From NCBI GenBank assembly GCA_011109175.1, contig RDEW01000024.1:391005-455004 (forward strand): a stretch of 64,000 nucleotides of DNA, given 5' to 3'. The DNA comes from Dicyema japonicum (lineage: Eukaryota; Dicyemida; Rhombozoa; Dicyemidae). The notes beneath the pieces were generated by a model. The model saw only the letters and a list, made by a program, of their open reading frames with translations, was not told the DNA's origin and made no database searches. Position numbers and translations under genes: made by a program. Of this stretch, positions 1-10,770 are shown piece by piece. The first letter of the stretch is position 1. Each line of letters opens with the position of its first letter.

Positions 1-1173
1 ATGGGATCCACCGATAGAATAAAAAGAAAATGAAGATGAGGTACGTCGGAAGAGTCCAGGCCACATAGGCGGACTCGCATAACCTCTTAATTAACTTTAA
101 TTTTCTGGACTTCTGAGAAAATTGAACTGTTGCCGACCACATTAATAAAATGTCTTTGAAACACCAATTAAAGTCTGTTAAAATTTGACTATTTTTCAAT
201 TGCGATCGATGAAACAGTCGACAATGTCGGAATTGCACAATTGGCAATCTTTTTTAGAGCCTGTGATTCAGATTTTAATATTTATGAAGAACTGGTGTAA
301 AGACATCTTTGTAAAACTACTACAAAAGAAGCATGTATGTTTGTGCACACATGGTGCTCCGAATGTGGTTGGACGACATTCTGGTGTTGCTGCCAAATTT
401 CTGAAATAGAAAAGTTAAATCTCGGGTCATCATTTGTATTATTCATCAGCAAAATTTGTGCTAAAATATTTAAAAATGGAAAATACGATTAGTTTGGCCA
501 CGAAGACAGTAATATTTCAGAGTCATGTCCTCAACCACCTGTAGTTTAGTAAACTGATGATATATATGAATAATCAGTTCAGCGACATTCCTTTTTATAC
601 TCAAGTCCGCTGGTTATCACTTTACAAAGTTGAGAAAAATTTTATTTGTTGAGACCGGAAATAATTTTATTTATGGAAATGAAGGCCAATACACAGACGA
701 AATGAAAACCAGATGAAAGCTTACAAATGGAATTATTGTAAATCCAATCAGATTCTATACTTAAAGCTAAATATTTGGAGGTTGGAATCCCTGCTTTCTT
801 TTCATATCTTCATGGAAAGTTTAAAAACTATGAAGTTTGCGATAAAAATCATTGCTATGCCTGTGAACAGCTTCTTCAATTTATGAAATTGATAAAAACT
901 GCTCAAAGAACAAGAATCACTTATGAAAATTTATCCATTTTAATAAAAGTCGGAACTTCACGAATACGTGAATATCAAAAATTGTATCCAAAAAAGATGT
1001 AAAGTAGCTTTCACCAAAATTGAAGGGTTGTGATTAAATAAATAAGTTTCTCTTATTTTTGGTTTTTCATTATAATAAATAATTCTTAGAAATAATATAT
1101 CAGAACCAATCTTCCCTTGATGAGAAAATATTATAAATGCGGCCCTTGAAGCGAAATGAGTTTGACACCCCTG
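1..1173 (+). mobile_element. hAT transposon remnant (3' part, right terminal repeat present)
   Basis: The plus strand at about 169-410 reads as the middle of a hAT transposase: an AIDETVDN-like segment, then AQLAIFFRACDSDFN, and after a frameshift CTHGAPNVVGRHSG. These match the conserved 'ID-T-DV-AQL-IFIRG' and 'TDGAP-MVG--SG' blocks of ZBED5/GTF2IRD2-type hAT elements. A hAT-like terminal repeat lies at 1154-1173: on the minus strand it reads CAGGGGTGTCAAACTC, a classic Charlie/Tip100-type end. The left end is outside the window. Stops and frameshifts make it inactive. That the transposase and the terminal repeat belong to one element is inferred. Confidence 0.65.
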
Positions 1174-1199
1174 CTGTAGACATTTCTCTCCCAGCATGT

Positions 1200-1740
1200 C
1201 TCTCGTCGCTAATGACCTGTAAAACCCTTGTTTTGAGGATTCTACACTCCTCTCTGAATTCTGTCGTGAGGCCTGGAGCCATACCTATAAGTTTTCCCTA
1301 CCTTTCATGTTCTTTCATGCTGTATCCCAGAATTTATTTGAAGATCTTTTGGTGTCATCAAACCAATATCGCCATGCCTGTTTGTTTTCGGGGCGTCTTT
1401 CGAGAGCGATGCATGGCTCAACGCCATTCCCAATTAAGTTAGGGTACCTTTCTGGATGATGAATTCGTCCATATTGGGATCTCATTACGACTGTGATTAT
1501 AAGTCTGTGTGCCGCATCCATGCCGATCCGGGGACCAGATCGATTGTTATGGCTTACATCATTTTCTGAAAAAAAAGTGCAGGCAAATCTTCCAGACACA
1601 TAGCCTTGAACGAAGTCGTTTGGGACGTCAACTGCACCGACACGTTTGCCTCTAGAAACACGGTCATCCTTAATGATTTTTTGTTTGTTCCACTTGCCAT
1701 TGAATAAAGTTTAGTTTGGTTGGAATGGTGCCCCAAACCG
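1200..1740 (+). mobile_element. LINE-C fragment (non-LTR retrotransposon C-terminal region)
   Basis: Plus-strand frames contain YRHACLFSGRL near 1367, a basic block, then NEVVWDVNCTDTFA near 1613-1650. The last matches the 'WDATCVDTFA' block of a widespread invertebrate reverse-transcriptase-associated C-terminal region. The same order of blocks recurs at 19.9-20.7 kb, so the two are copies of one family. Many frameshifts and stops. I do not assign it to a named clade. Confidence 0.55.
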
Positions 1741-2149
1741 AGGTCGTACTGTATAATAGCACTTTCGCGAAAATATTCGTAAATCTAAGGATGCCTGCAT
1801 ACAGAAATTATATAATGATGAATAATCGAACGCATTATTAAAGACCAAGCATTTCCAAGTATCAACAGGCAAATTAAATTTCGTATTTTACAAAAAACCA
1901 GAACCTTCATGATGATCAAAAACAAAATTTATTTTAAAGATCCGAATGGAAATCACGAGCTTGTCATTTGAATGGACAATGACAATGAAATGGAAGATTT
2001 AATCTCAGCACTCCATAACCAGACTCATTTTTGAATGAATAAAATGGAGGATCTCTACAATAAACACTACTTCCACATTAAAAGAAGTGTTATCCGCAGA
2101 GTAATTAATTCCTGTGAATCTTTAAGTTTTCTATTCATTTAAAAGTTTG

Positions 2150-2441
2150 TTTTTTGGTAATATTTCAATAGATAAGAAAATGGAGCAGCTGCTTCGACCG
2201 CGGAAAACCTAAAAATCAAGAAATATTCTTGCCTCGGGGATCGCTACGATTTACTCCTGTTGCGACCGAATCATCAGGAGCCGTTGGTCCAATGACGGCT
2301 GAATTCTTGCAAGAACTCGGAGGATTGCTTGCCAGAAAGAAAAGGGATCAAAGAGAAGGGTTATGGCTAAGACAAAAGATCAGAATAGCCATACTCCGAG
2401 GGAACTCGTTCGCAATCCACGCAGCAGGCTTCCTCAACTGA
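2150..2441 (+). mobile_element. LINE-C 3' end fragment
   Basis: An open stretch ends at 2439-2441. It reads FTPVATESSGAVGP, then FLQELGGLLARK, then LWLRQKIRIAILRGNSFAIH. This is the terminal 'VETSG...LG..L....WL.QRI.IAI.RGN...' signature of the LINE-C family. Related pieces lie at 2880-3140, 5500-5660 (minus), 20.54-20.70 kb and 39.78-39.88 kb. An A-rich tail follows at 2456-2510, as expected for a retroposed 3' end. Confidence 0.6.
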
Positions 2442-2559
2442 TATTTGTTTAATTGTTAAAAAAAATTAATTTAAAAAAAATAAAATTAAAAAACAAATCT
2501 GGTTTTGAATTAATATCATATATTTAATTAAAGTTTCAATGGACTTAAAATGCATACTC

Positions 2560-2700
2560 TATTAATATGGGCCTTTTATGATGTTACAACCAGAAAATGG
2601 TACAGAATTTAAAAATGATGATATTCGGGCTCTTACTAAAGAATTTAATATTAGTATTTCCAGAAACGAGGATCCCAAAGAAATCCAATACGTTGATTAA
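2560..2700 (+). pseudogene. Integrase core fragment
   Basis: The plus frame around 2583-2690 reads LQPENGTEFKNDDIRALTKE, resembling the 'SDNG.EFKN..I..L' block that carries the second catalytic Asp of retroviral-type integrases. Here that Asp is replaced by Glu. It resembles the corresponding block of the integrase gene at 43.8-45.3 kb, which reads SDNGSEFKNQEITKL. Only this block is recognisable, so it is a dead fragment. Confidence 0.5.
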
Positions 2701-2879
2701 ATCTACAATATTATAACGTACAAATTACCTTTCGATTTTTTCTTGAATTCAGGGGCTTGTGATTTCCCTTGGACTATTTTATGGAATATTTTATGGACAA
2801 TTCCTCCATTGAGTAATTGTAAAATTATTTTTAGTCAACACACCGATAACATATATTGAGAAAGAGTCCACAACAACTA

Positions 2880-3145
2880 AAATCTAGACTCAAGGACCTG
2901 CTCTGCAGCCGTCAAGGCGGAGAAGGCCAAACTCGAAAAATACGTCGACCTTTCCGATAGTGTCAAATTTGTTCCCCTTGATATGGAAACTTCCGGATCC
3001 TACTCCCCCACTGCGCTAGAGTTTTTCGGACGTCTTGGAAACCGGATCACCTTATGCATTGAAGATCTCTGAGAACGCCGCTGGCTGTTTGAGCGAATTT
3101 CGCTCGCAATTCTGAGAGGGCGGCAGCTAACTAGTGTTTTGTCCT
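2880..3145 (+). mobile_element. LINE-C 3' end fragment (second copy)
   Basis: The plus frame reads KAEKAKLEKYVDLSDSVKFV, then METSGSYSPTALEFFGRLGN, and after a stop WLFERISLAILRG. This is the same C-terminal family as 2150-2441, with the 'ETSG' and 'RISLAI-RG' blocks in order. An AT-rich stretch follows. It is a 5'-truncated, inactive copy. Confidence 0.55.
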
Positions 3146-3149
3146 ATCA

Positions 3150-4393
3150 ATTTAAAAAAAATTTTTTATTGACCTAAAAAATTAAATTTTGACTTTTTTA
3201 AACTTCATAACTTTTGATTAATATAATATTTTTGATTAAAAACTACTTTGCTATAAATTTTAAACAATTTTTAAGAAATAAATTTTGACTTTATTGACAA
3301 AATCGCCTCAAATTTTCGATTGAATTGTAATGAGTGTTTTTTGGCATATGTTTAACAGAGCCACGCCACCAGCTCAACCAAACAATTACAATACAATTTC
3401 AAAAATATATTTTTTAACAAATAAGCTAAAAAATTGGAAAGCTGTAAAAATGGTATCTATCTCTTCTTAAAAAAATATAATTTACTCATGCCATTTTAGG
3501 CTGAACATGCCAAAAATTATCATCTATAAGCCGAACATTGAGGATTTCCATTAACTATGAGTCTTTGCATGTCAAGTAATTACATATTACTTGATTTTTC
3601 TTATGTATGGAACTTTACAAGAAAGTATTATGTCTCATTTGCATTTTTTATAGTATTTCCTTCCTTATTGATGTACTGGTTTTTATGTGTTTTGATGCAT
3701 TGAATCCTTCTGCAATAAATTGGGTGAAAACACCGTACTAAATTCTTGATAGTGGAATAATGGTTTGAGAATCCTGAGTAGTTTATTTAATTACAAGATT
3801 AGTTTGTGGCAGTTCAACTGTCGAATTTGACATACCAGCTTAAGGAATGCAATGGGACTGATTGAGATGTTATAGAAAACTCAGAGTTTGGACTTTATCG
3901 ATTTTTAGTTGAACATCTGTTAATTGCCATGGCTTCAATTCAACATTCGCACATAGGCCTAGGCAGTCCTTGATAGTATACACTTTTTGGTGATATTGAA
4001 ATTGCGATTCTTTTATTAAACATTATCACGTGACAGTAAATCAAATTCATAGGAATACCGTAAATAATGCAACAAATCAAATGTAAACCAAAATTCTTTA
4101 CGTGACTATTAATGGTCAATTACACGAAACTAATTTGTGCATCAAATGTCATTACAACTGATCACCAATGTAGGAACAGTATTAGATAATCCATGACTCC
4201 AAACTTTACTATAATGCTGTTCATATAATTTCATAGAGTTATCTATGATTATGTCTTTGGGTGATGAATTGTGCCCTTTTACCTGAAAAGACTTCGAAAG
4301 TGGTTGGTCCCTTCACAGAAGAGTTTTATATGTGACTTTGGATAGATAAGTTATTAATTTTAACTCATTCAATCGGTAAATATCATTTAGAAT
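3150..4393. other. AT-rich spacer with no recognisable gene
   Basis: Low-complexity, A/T-dominated DNA. I found no frame with a family signature, no terminal repeats and no micro-intron gene structure on either strand. Long T and A runs are frequent around 3150-3480. Confidence 0.4.
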
Positions 4394-4502
4394 GGTTCAC
4401 CGGGTAAGTTATTCAGAAAATGTAATAATAATGGAATAATAATGGGATTTAAAACGGTTCACCGGGTAAGTTATTCAGAAAATGTAATAATAATGGAATA
4501 TA
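4394..4502. repeat. 62-bp period direct duplication
   Basis: The block beginning GGTTCACCGGGTAAGTTATT at 4394 is repeated from 4456, offset 62 bp. The following text (CAGAAAATGTAATAATAATGG) is identical in both copies. It looks like a recent local tandem duplication in spacer DNA. No coding frame spans it. Confidence 0.85.
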
Positions 4503-4879
4503 CCAAATATTCTAAAGACTTGAAAATCACCAATAACTCTTTATTATAACCCAATGAATCCCTGTTAGTAGATTAGTAAGTTAATGAATTCAAGAATTCA
4601 AAGTGGGGGACATTCTCCATTATTAACGCAGTACTGTTCGGCAAGTCTCTTCACGTCGATATCCTCATTCGTCCAATAAGCCTGAATTATTAAACTAACT
4701 ACTCTATATTGGAGTCCCTTGCTTTTATAGTAAATGCAATATTTACAGGAGGAATAATCACGTGACTTTAATTAAAATAGACTTTACATTGTGGTGGTTT
4801 ACATTGCGATTGTTATGTGGTGGTCGTTCTAAATAAATAAAATCACTAATATATGCATTATGATTGTTTTGCCGATTAT

Positions 4880-5310
4880 GCTCATCTTCAGTACGATTTT
4901 TATTGGCATCATCATTGTGATGGTTTCTATTTTCGTTGTGCTCATTATGATGGCGATTGTCATGATGGTTTCGATCATGGTTTTGCTGATTGTTATCCCT
5001 ATTATGGCGATTGTCATGATGGTTTCGATCATGGTTGTGCTCATTGTTATCCCTATTATGGCGATTGTCATGATGGTTTCTTTCTTGGTTGTGCTCATTG
5101 CTATCCCTATTATGGCGATTGTCATGATGGTTTCTTCTTGGTTGTGCTCATTATCCCTATTATGGCGATTGTCATGATGGTTTCGTTCTTGGTTGTGCTC
5201 ATTGTTATCCCTATTATGGCGATTGTTATGATGGTTTCGTTCTTGGTTGTGCTCATTGTTATCCCTATTATGGCGATTGTTATGATGGTTTCTGTGATGT
5301 CGATGATTAT
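4880..5310. repeat. 54-bp minisatellite array (about 7 units)
   Basis: Seven consecutive units, each starting near TATGGCGATTGTCATGATGG, run from about 4949 to 5290, with degenerate partial units upstream. The normal unit is 54 bp; one unit near 5115-5160 is shorter. Because 54 is a multiple of three and the unit lacks stops in several frames, long open frames exist on both strands. On the minus strand they read as an Asn/His/Arg-rich repeat (units like NNRHNRDNNEHNQE). A minus frame starts with ATG at 5329. The short unit breaks every frame, so I treat it as satellite DNA rather than a proven gene. Confidence 0.85.
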
Positions 5311-5499
5311 ATGAGTTGGCGACGAACATCTCAGATAATAGTACAATTCCTTTAATTAGTAATTTTTAAAAACCAATTAATCCAATCATTTTATGAATTA
5401 CCGAATGTTTTTAACATTTTATTATGAATTTATGGTTAACCATCAAATATTATTTAATTTATTTTTAAAAAAATGACAATTATTTAACAGAAAATCAAA

Positions 5500-5665
5500 T
5501 GTTAGTTGAGGAAGCCGGCTGCGTGAATCGAGAACGAGTTCTTTTGTAGTATGGCCATTCAAATCTTTTGTCTTAACCATAACCCTTCTCGCTGATACCT
5601 TTTCTTCCTGGCATGCATTCCACCGAGTTCGCGCAAAAACTCAGATTAATACTGATTTCCTTTAA
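5500..5665 (-). mobile_element. LINE-C 3' end fragment (minus strand)
   Basis: The reverse complement closely matches 2299-2440: FLRELGGMHARKK, a REGLWLRQKI-like block, and an SIHAAGFLN-like ending. The nearby A/T-rich tail is on the expected side. One in-frame stop (ATTTGA) and a lost upstream part show it is dead. Confidence 0.55.
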
Positions 5666-5669
5666 ATTC

Positions 5670-7280
5670 TTTAATTTCTCTTAATTTAACTACACTACGA
5701 ACATCCAAATAATCTCCGCAACCAGAAAAGGGCCTTCAAACTAACTGAGAGATGGTATACAGGGGAAAATGTGTGGCTTGTCGAAGATCCTCACCTTAAC
5801 TCATGGCTCATTCAACGTACTCGGACTTAATGACGATGTAAATAACATCACTTATGGCAAAATCTACTTAAATATCTATAATAAAGCAGCAGTCAAATAT
5901 GGATGAAAATTATACACTGTCCTCTGCCGATTTTTGCGGAGGTGCCGTCATCCCGTTCTGCTCATCGCTGGAAAAGTTGAATGCGAGAGTAGAAGGGCAT
6001 AATCTGGTGCATTGGATTTCATGAAAGTAACTTTCTGGTAATTGGTTGAATTCTGAGGTGGAAATTATCTATATTCATGCAACATCAGATTCATGAACCC
6101 AACAAGACACGTAACCACATGGGCTGGGAGAAGAAGAAATCAACACGGAGATCCGATAAATAGAAAATTTGGCTAGACAGGTCCGGCGGAGATCGTCTGA
6201 GAACCAGAAGGGATACGAGATTCAGATACGTCGATGGTTGTTCATTCAAAGACTTGATTGCAACGCCTATTAGCTGGGCAAGACCACAGAATATCGTACT
6301 TGCTTAGGGATTCGGATCGGATTCTTTTTTTCCTCCAAATTTTTTAGGTTAACAACAAGCGTTTCTTGTCAGCAAAAAGTGTTTCATCACGTGGGTGACT
6401 TGCATAATATGGGGAAATGACCAAAATATAAATTTCCGATTGGTATGGTTATCCTTGGTCTTTCTTCAGCCACAAATATGTCACTTCCTGGTTATTTGTC
6501 TTCACATGTTTAACTCCTTGAAAATCGCCGTTTGACGAAAGCCATATCCGAACCTTAGAGTGAGAAAAAGTTATTAAAGCTTCTTTAAATTTTCCGTAAT
6601 GAGGTTTCGACTATATACCAATCCTTTGCGTGAGTCGCGTGTTTGACATGCCTGGTCTAAATTTTTTTGGAGGACGAGAATCTCAGCATCGGTATTGATA
6701 TTTTGCGAACCTAACATGTGTCGTTGTGAGGCGATTATTGACCGAAAAAAGTAATTTTTTGCGGAAAGAGCGCATAAGGGTCCCCAAGAATCACCACTCT
6801 CAACAAGATTATCAAACGTGTCTTTTAGTTGCTAGGTTTTCGTTTTTGATTGAACACCAAGGGTGTAACTGCTGAGATGATAAGAAACCTGAATGGAAAC
6901 TATTTTTCAAGCTTGCATGGAAGATCTCTCGTCTTGGAGATGGCATGAGTTCATTGGCTCATTCAGTCTCCCCAAATGCACTCGGGGAATTTAACAAAAA
7001 TACCAAGGGTTTCATCGATAATAGAAATTTCAAGAAATTGAGATTCGTGATATGTAAAACTAATAAAACTAAATTCTATTAATAAAATGAAAGAAAATCA
7101 TAAGGAATGATAAGAATTCGCCGTTGAAACGTTTGTTACAAGTGAAATAAGTCCGAAATAATTACAATATAATATATTCAGTTTTACGGAATCATTCCTC
7201 ATTTTAAGTACCTCAGTCGTAAACATGGAGTACAGGACTTGTTCATTTTGACAAAGTTATTAAATTTTATGACAAAGTTT
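5670..7280. other. Unassigned spacer
   Basis: Mixed sequence with scattered short frames but no signature I could name. A stretch near 5930-6330 has somewhat higher GC and may be old retroelement coding DNA, but no diagnostic motif survives. No RNA gene seen. Confidence 0.3.
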
Positions 7281-7281
7281 A

Positions 7282-7545
7282 TTAATAATAATAATAACAG
7301 CCTTTTTCATCACGGAGCCGTGGTATTAGCTCCGCATAGGCAGGACACACTTTATTTAAGTAAAGAACAGTTAATTTAACTAATCGTAGAACCAAGGAAT
7401 GATCTTCACTTCTTTTTTTTTTTTCTTGTGTGAGTGTCCTTTCTAGACAATCCAGTTCCGCAGTGAGTATTCACTGATGACGGCGTCACTCGTCAAACCC
7501 TTTCCGCATCGTAGATGCGTGGAACCTTCACCAGGTAACTTGGAA
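7282..7545 (-). mobile_element. tRNA-derived SINE, minus orientation, 5' head missing
   Basis: Read on the minus strand it has the family body: TAGATGCGTGGAAC-like head-proximal box, GACGAGTGACGCCGTCATC, CACTGCGGAACTGGATTGTC, AAAGTGTGTCCTGCCTATGC, then GCGGAGCTAATAC and a TTATTATTATT tail at 7282-7300. The same body is complete at 8531-8847. This copy stops before the tRNA-like head. Confidence 0.85.
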
Positions 7546-7889
7546 AACCATGTATTAGTCTACATATATTTAAATTTAAAATTTTATAATAATAATAAAA
7601 AAATTAAATTACATGATTTGTGGCTCGTTTTTTCTTCATCAACTAACCTGGACTAGTGGACCGAAAGTACTAAAGAAATTACTCCTTGCTAGCCAGGAGA
7701 AGAACATATGGATACAGTATCTAAATACAGATGACCAACACACAAAATCACAGAATGAGAAAATATTAAAACAAGAAACACCATACGTTTGAGAACAAAT
7801 AATAGCATAATCGACAGATTAAAGTAATCGAAAACTTTAAAGGACAACGGAATGTTCTAAATTAGAGGAAATGTACTGAATCAGCCAGT

Positions 7890-8975
7890 ATCGTCGTTAT
7901 GACGGAGTCTAATTTATTCTAATCGAACGATCACGGTAGCATTTGTACTGTTCCAGAAGGGAACGAACTTCAAGAGGAAAAAAACTTGAAGTTGGGAGAG
8001 GTGGTCATTCAGAAGGCTCACAAACCAAGGAATAAAGTAGAAAATTTCAAACCAGTTATACTGAAACTATGGGCAAATATAATCACAGAGAGTGGAGAGT
8101 CGCTAGACTTTTATAGTCAACACACCATAACGACTTTCGTAAGGGCAGATCGACCTCGGATGTTGTGTGGAGCTACAAGTGGAAGTGAGGAATGTTCCAA
8201 AGGTTACGAAAATTCTTGGTGTTGACATGTAAAAGGCATTTGATTCGGTAAATCGGCGGAAATTGTAAAGTCATTGAAGGTTTCCTTGATAGTTTCACAA
8301 TCAGGCTAATTAAGAAACTCGTAACGGACACGTAGCTGAATTTTATTATCAGGGGAACCTCCTCAAGATGATTAGAGACAACGGTGGGCGCCCCTAAAGA
8401 GATCCCCTATTTTGTTTGTCATCTACCTCGAGGCAGCCCTTCAGGACCTGGAGCCACTCCTTGAAGGTGGAACGAGCACAATAGCATACACAGATGTGGT
8501 GAACTTAATTTCAAATAAAACATTTACTGCCGGGTGGCATAGTGGTTAGGTGTCGGGCTAAAGTGACTTAGGTTACGCGTTCGATTCTCGCTGCTGTTCA
8601 CCTGGTGGAAAGTTCCACGCATCTACGATGCCAAAAGGCTTTGACGAGTGAGGCCGTCATCAGTGGATACTCACTGCGGAACTGGATTGTCTAGAAAGGA
8701 CCCACACACATGAAAATGAAGTGAAGATCATTCCTTGGTTCTACAATTAGTTAAAATTAACTGTTCTTTACTTAAATAAAGTGTGTGTCCTGCCTATGCG
8801 GAGCTATAAATATTATGGCTCTCGTGAAAAAGCTGTTATTATTATTATTACTGCTTTATTTGAGGAAATAGCGTGAGAGCTTGCTGAATGGTTCTTATCT
8901 GTAAACCTCGGATAAAACCGACAGAGGAGTATTGACACAAAATCGACAAGTCTTGCTCCCTTCTGGTGGCTATTT
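7890..8975 (+). mobile_element. LINE-R (RTE-like) RT fragment interrupted by a SINE
   Basis: Plus-strand pieces include HTITTFVRADRPRMLCGAT (fingers region), a PLKRSPILFVIYLEAALQDL block, and AYTDVVNLIS in place of the catalytic YADD motif. Just after the SINE the text resumes with ALFEEIAXELAEWFLSVNL, which in the nearly intact copy follows the YADD block. Excising the SINE plus one copy of its target duplication joins 'SNKTFT' to 'ALFEEIA' in frame. Several stops make it inactive. Confidence 0.75.
8531..8847 (+). mobile_element. Full-length tRNA-derived SINE with target-site duplication
   Basis: The head is tRNA-like. The A box TGGCATAGTGG is at 8535-8545 and the B box GTTCGATTC at 8579-8587, spaced as in Pol III promoters. 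The unrelated body follows, then a 3' end GCGGAGCTATAAATATTATG and a (TTA)n tail. The element is flanked by the 7-bp direct repeat TTACTGC at 8524-8530 and 8848-8854, showing target-primed insertion into the surrounding LINE-R. The 3' end matches the LINE-R 3' end at 34.56-34.62 kb. Transcription by Pol III is inferred from the boxes. Confidence 0.92.
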
Positions 8976-9061
8976 TGGACTATTTTCTTAGAGTTTCCGT
9001 ATCAACCAAGGACAACCCTGTTGACCATACTTATAGAAATAACTTAGAATATTTAAATATA

Positions 9062-10548
9062 CAGAAAACCCTCATTAATCCGAACTAAAAAAATTTGGAT
9101 GTCTATCGGATTGTGAAGGGAACAAATATATTAATTTCATTGTAGTTATATTATGTTTTCACATATAATAATAATTTCTCCATTTTAGCTTCAATAATTT
9201 CCTCGTCGACATTATCATCTTCACAAAGAATTACGATTTGGTTCTCGTCGAACACTTCTGTTTGAGTTATTTCTTATTCATCAGCATGTTCAGTTCGTTC
9301 GGTACTCATTTAAAACAGGATCTTGCATTATATCTTCATTAGCAAATTAATAAAGACATTTAATTGCCTCAGTCTTTTTAAAACAATTTTTATGTCTTCT
9401 TTTACTTTGTGTGAGATTCAATGATGGCTTTCCGTAAATTCACAAAAAATCTTTTTCCAAATCAAGGGTAAATAATCCAAAATAAACCTTTTTCTCTAAT
9501 AATGCTTAAAGTTCTTGATTATGCCTGCATCCACGGTTGAAGATGTGCAGTTGTGTTTTTTGGAAGAATAAATTTCAATTTTCAAAAAATTTCGTTAAAG
9601 CGTGGAACATTGTCAATCAGTAAAAAGAACTTTTTTCTGTACATTTTAATTCATCACTGTGATGACTGATGAAAACATAAAAAATTTGTTGTCATTCAAA
9701 TAATTACAATTTTCAAAGTCAAAATCTTTTAAAAATCTTGGTCTTTTATTATGACGAATAAAAAGGATTAATTTTTATTGTTCCAGTTTCATTAGCACAA
9801 AGAGCTATAGTAATCCTCACTTTTGATTGCTTTATGCCATTTCTATCTTTAGATGAAATTGTTTTAAAAGGGTAAGATTGAAAAAAAGTCTAGTTTCATC
9901 CATTTTAGCAATACGCCAGGTTTTCTAACTAACTATATTTGTATTCTAATTAACTTCATTTTGTGTTAATCTATTAACTAGCTCAACCATGAAAAACTTT
10001 TAGTTTAAGATAAAATCTTCCTTTAAGTCTGTGTAGCCTTTACTAACTTCAAACTTATTGATTCCAAGCTTTTCACGAAATACTTTAGATTATTAAATGA
10101 TGATATCTTCAATAATAAAAATTTATTAATTTCATCCATTCAACAAGTGAATTGATGATGTTTACCAATTGGCTCTTTACTTGTTAATCGTAGTTTCACA
10201 GTTTTCCAACTTTCATGAGATTTTAAAATTTCTAAAAATATAGAAATTGTCAAATAAGGGTTTATTTTTATTTCACAAATATGGGATAATTATGAGAGTC
10301 ATATTTGATGTATTTTATTTTTTTTATTACTTTTTTCTAACAATTTGTACTGTTAGATTTAAATAAATTCACCTGAATCCATGATAAAAACAAAATAAAT
10401 CAATCCGAAATTTTTAATAAATGTCTTTCGGATTGCGGATTATGAAGTTTCGGTTTATTGAAACCTGTTTGTAAGAAAACTTTATAAAATTTTGCTAACT
10501 CATCAAAAAATTCGGATTAATGAAGTTCGGATTAATGAGGGTTTACTG
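9062..10548 (-). mobile_element. pogo/Tigger-like DNA transposon with TIRs and TA duplication
   Basis: The left end reads CAGAAAACCCTCATTAATCC and the right end, on the minus strand, CAGTAAACCCTCATTAATCC. They are nearly perfect inverted repeats flanked by TA at 9060-9061 and 10549-10550. The internal coding DNA is on the minus strand. The stretch FFLLIDNVPRF, then LKFILPKNTTAHLQPW near 9530-9640, is the 'LL-DN...LPPNTT-LQP' region around a catalytic Asp of pogo-type DDE transposases. Stops and frameshifts show a dead copy of about 1.49 kb. Confidence 0.88.
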
Positions 10549-10770
10549 TATTAATAATTGGATCGTTTATCGCAAAGAGGAAAAAGGATGACAGACGGAG
10601 ATAGAATTTCTTACAAATCGTATGGAAATGCGTTTTCGATAAAGGGGCAGCCTTGACTTAAAAAAACATATAGTGGTTGTTAACTATTTGTGTTTTATCA
10701 TTTTAATTTAATTCACCAAATATATTAATAAAATAATTTAAAATATAACCAAAATCTTTAAAATTTAATA

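Noticed and set aside
4949-5290. CRISPR-like array
   Set aside because: The units are contiguous 54-bp repeats with no unique spacers, in a eukaryotic context.
4853-5314. Two overlapping plus-strand proteins across the 54-bp repeats
   Set aside because: Open only because the repeat unit is a multiple of three and stop-poor; frames change at the short unit and there is no matching flanking coding sequence.
8531-8600. Possible tRNA gene (A and B boxes)
   Set aside because: The boxes are good, but the sequence continues without an acceptor stem into the SINE body, and the same head recurs at 29.5 and 39.2 kb. It is a SINE head.
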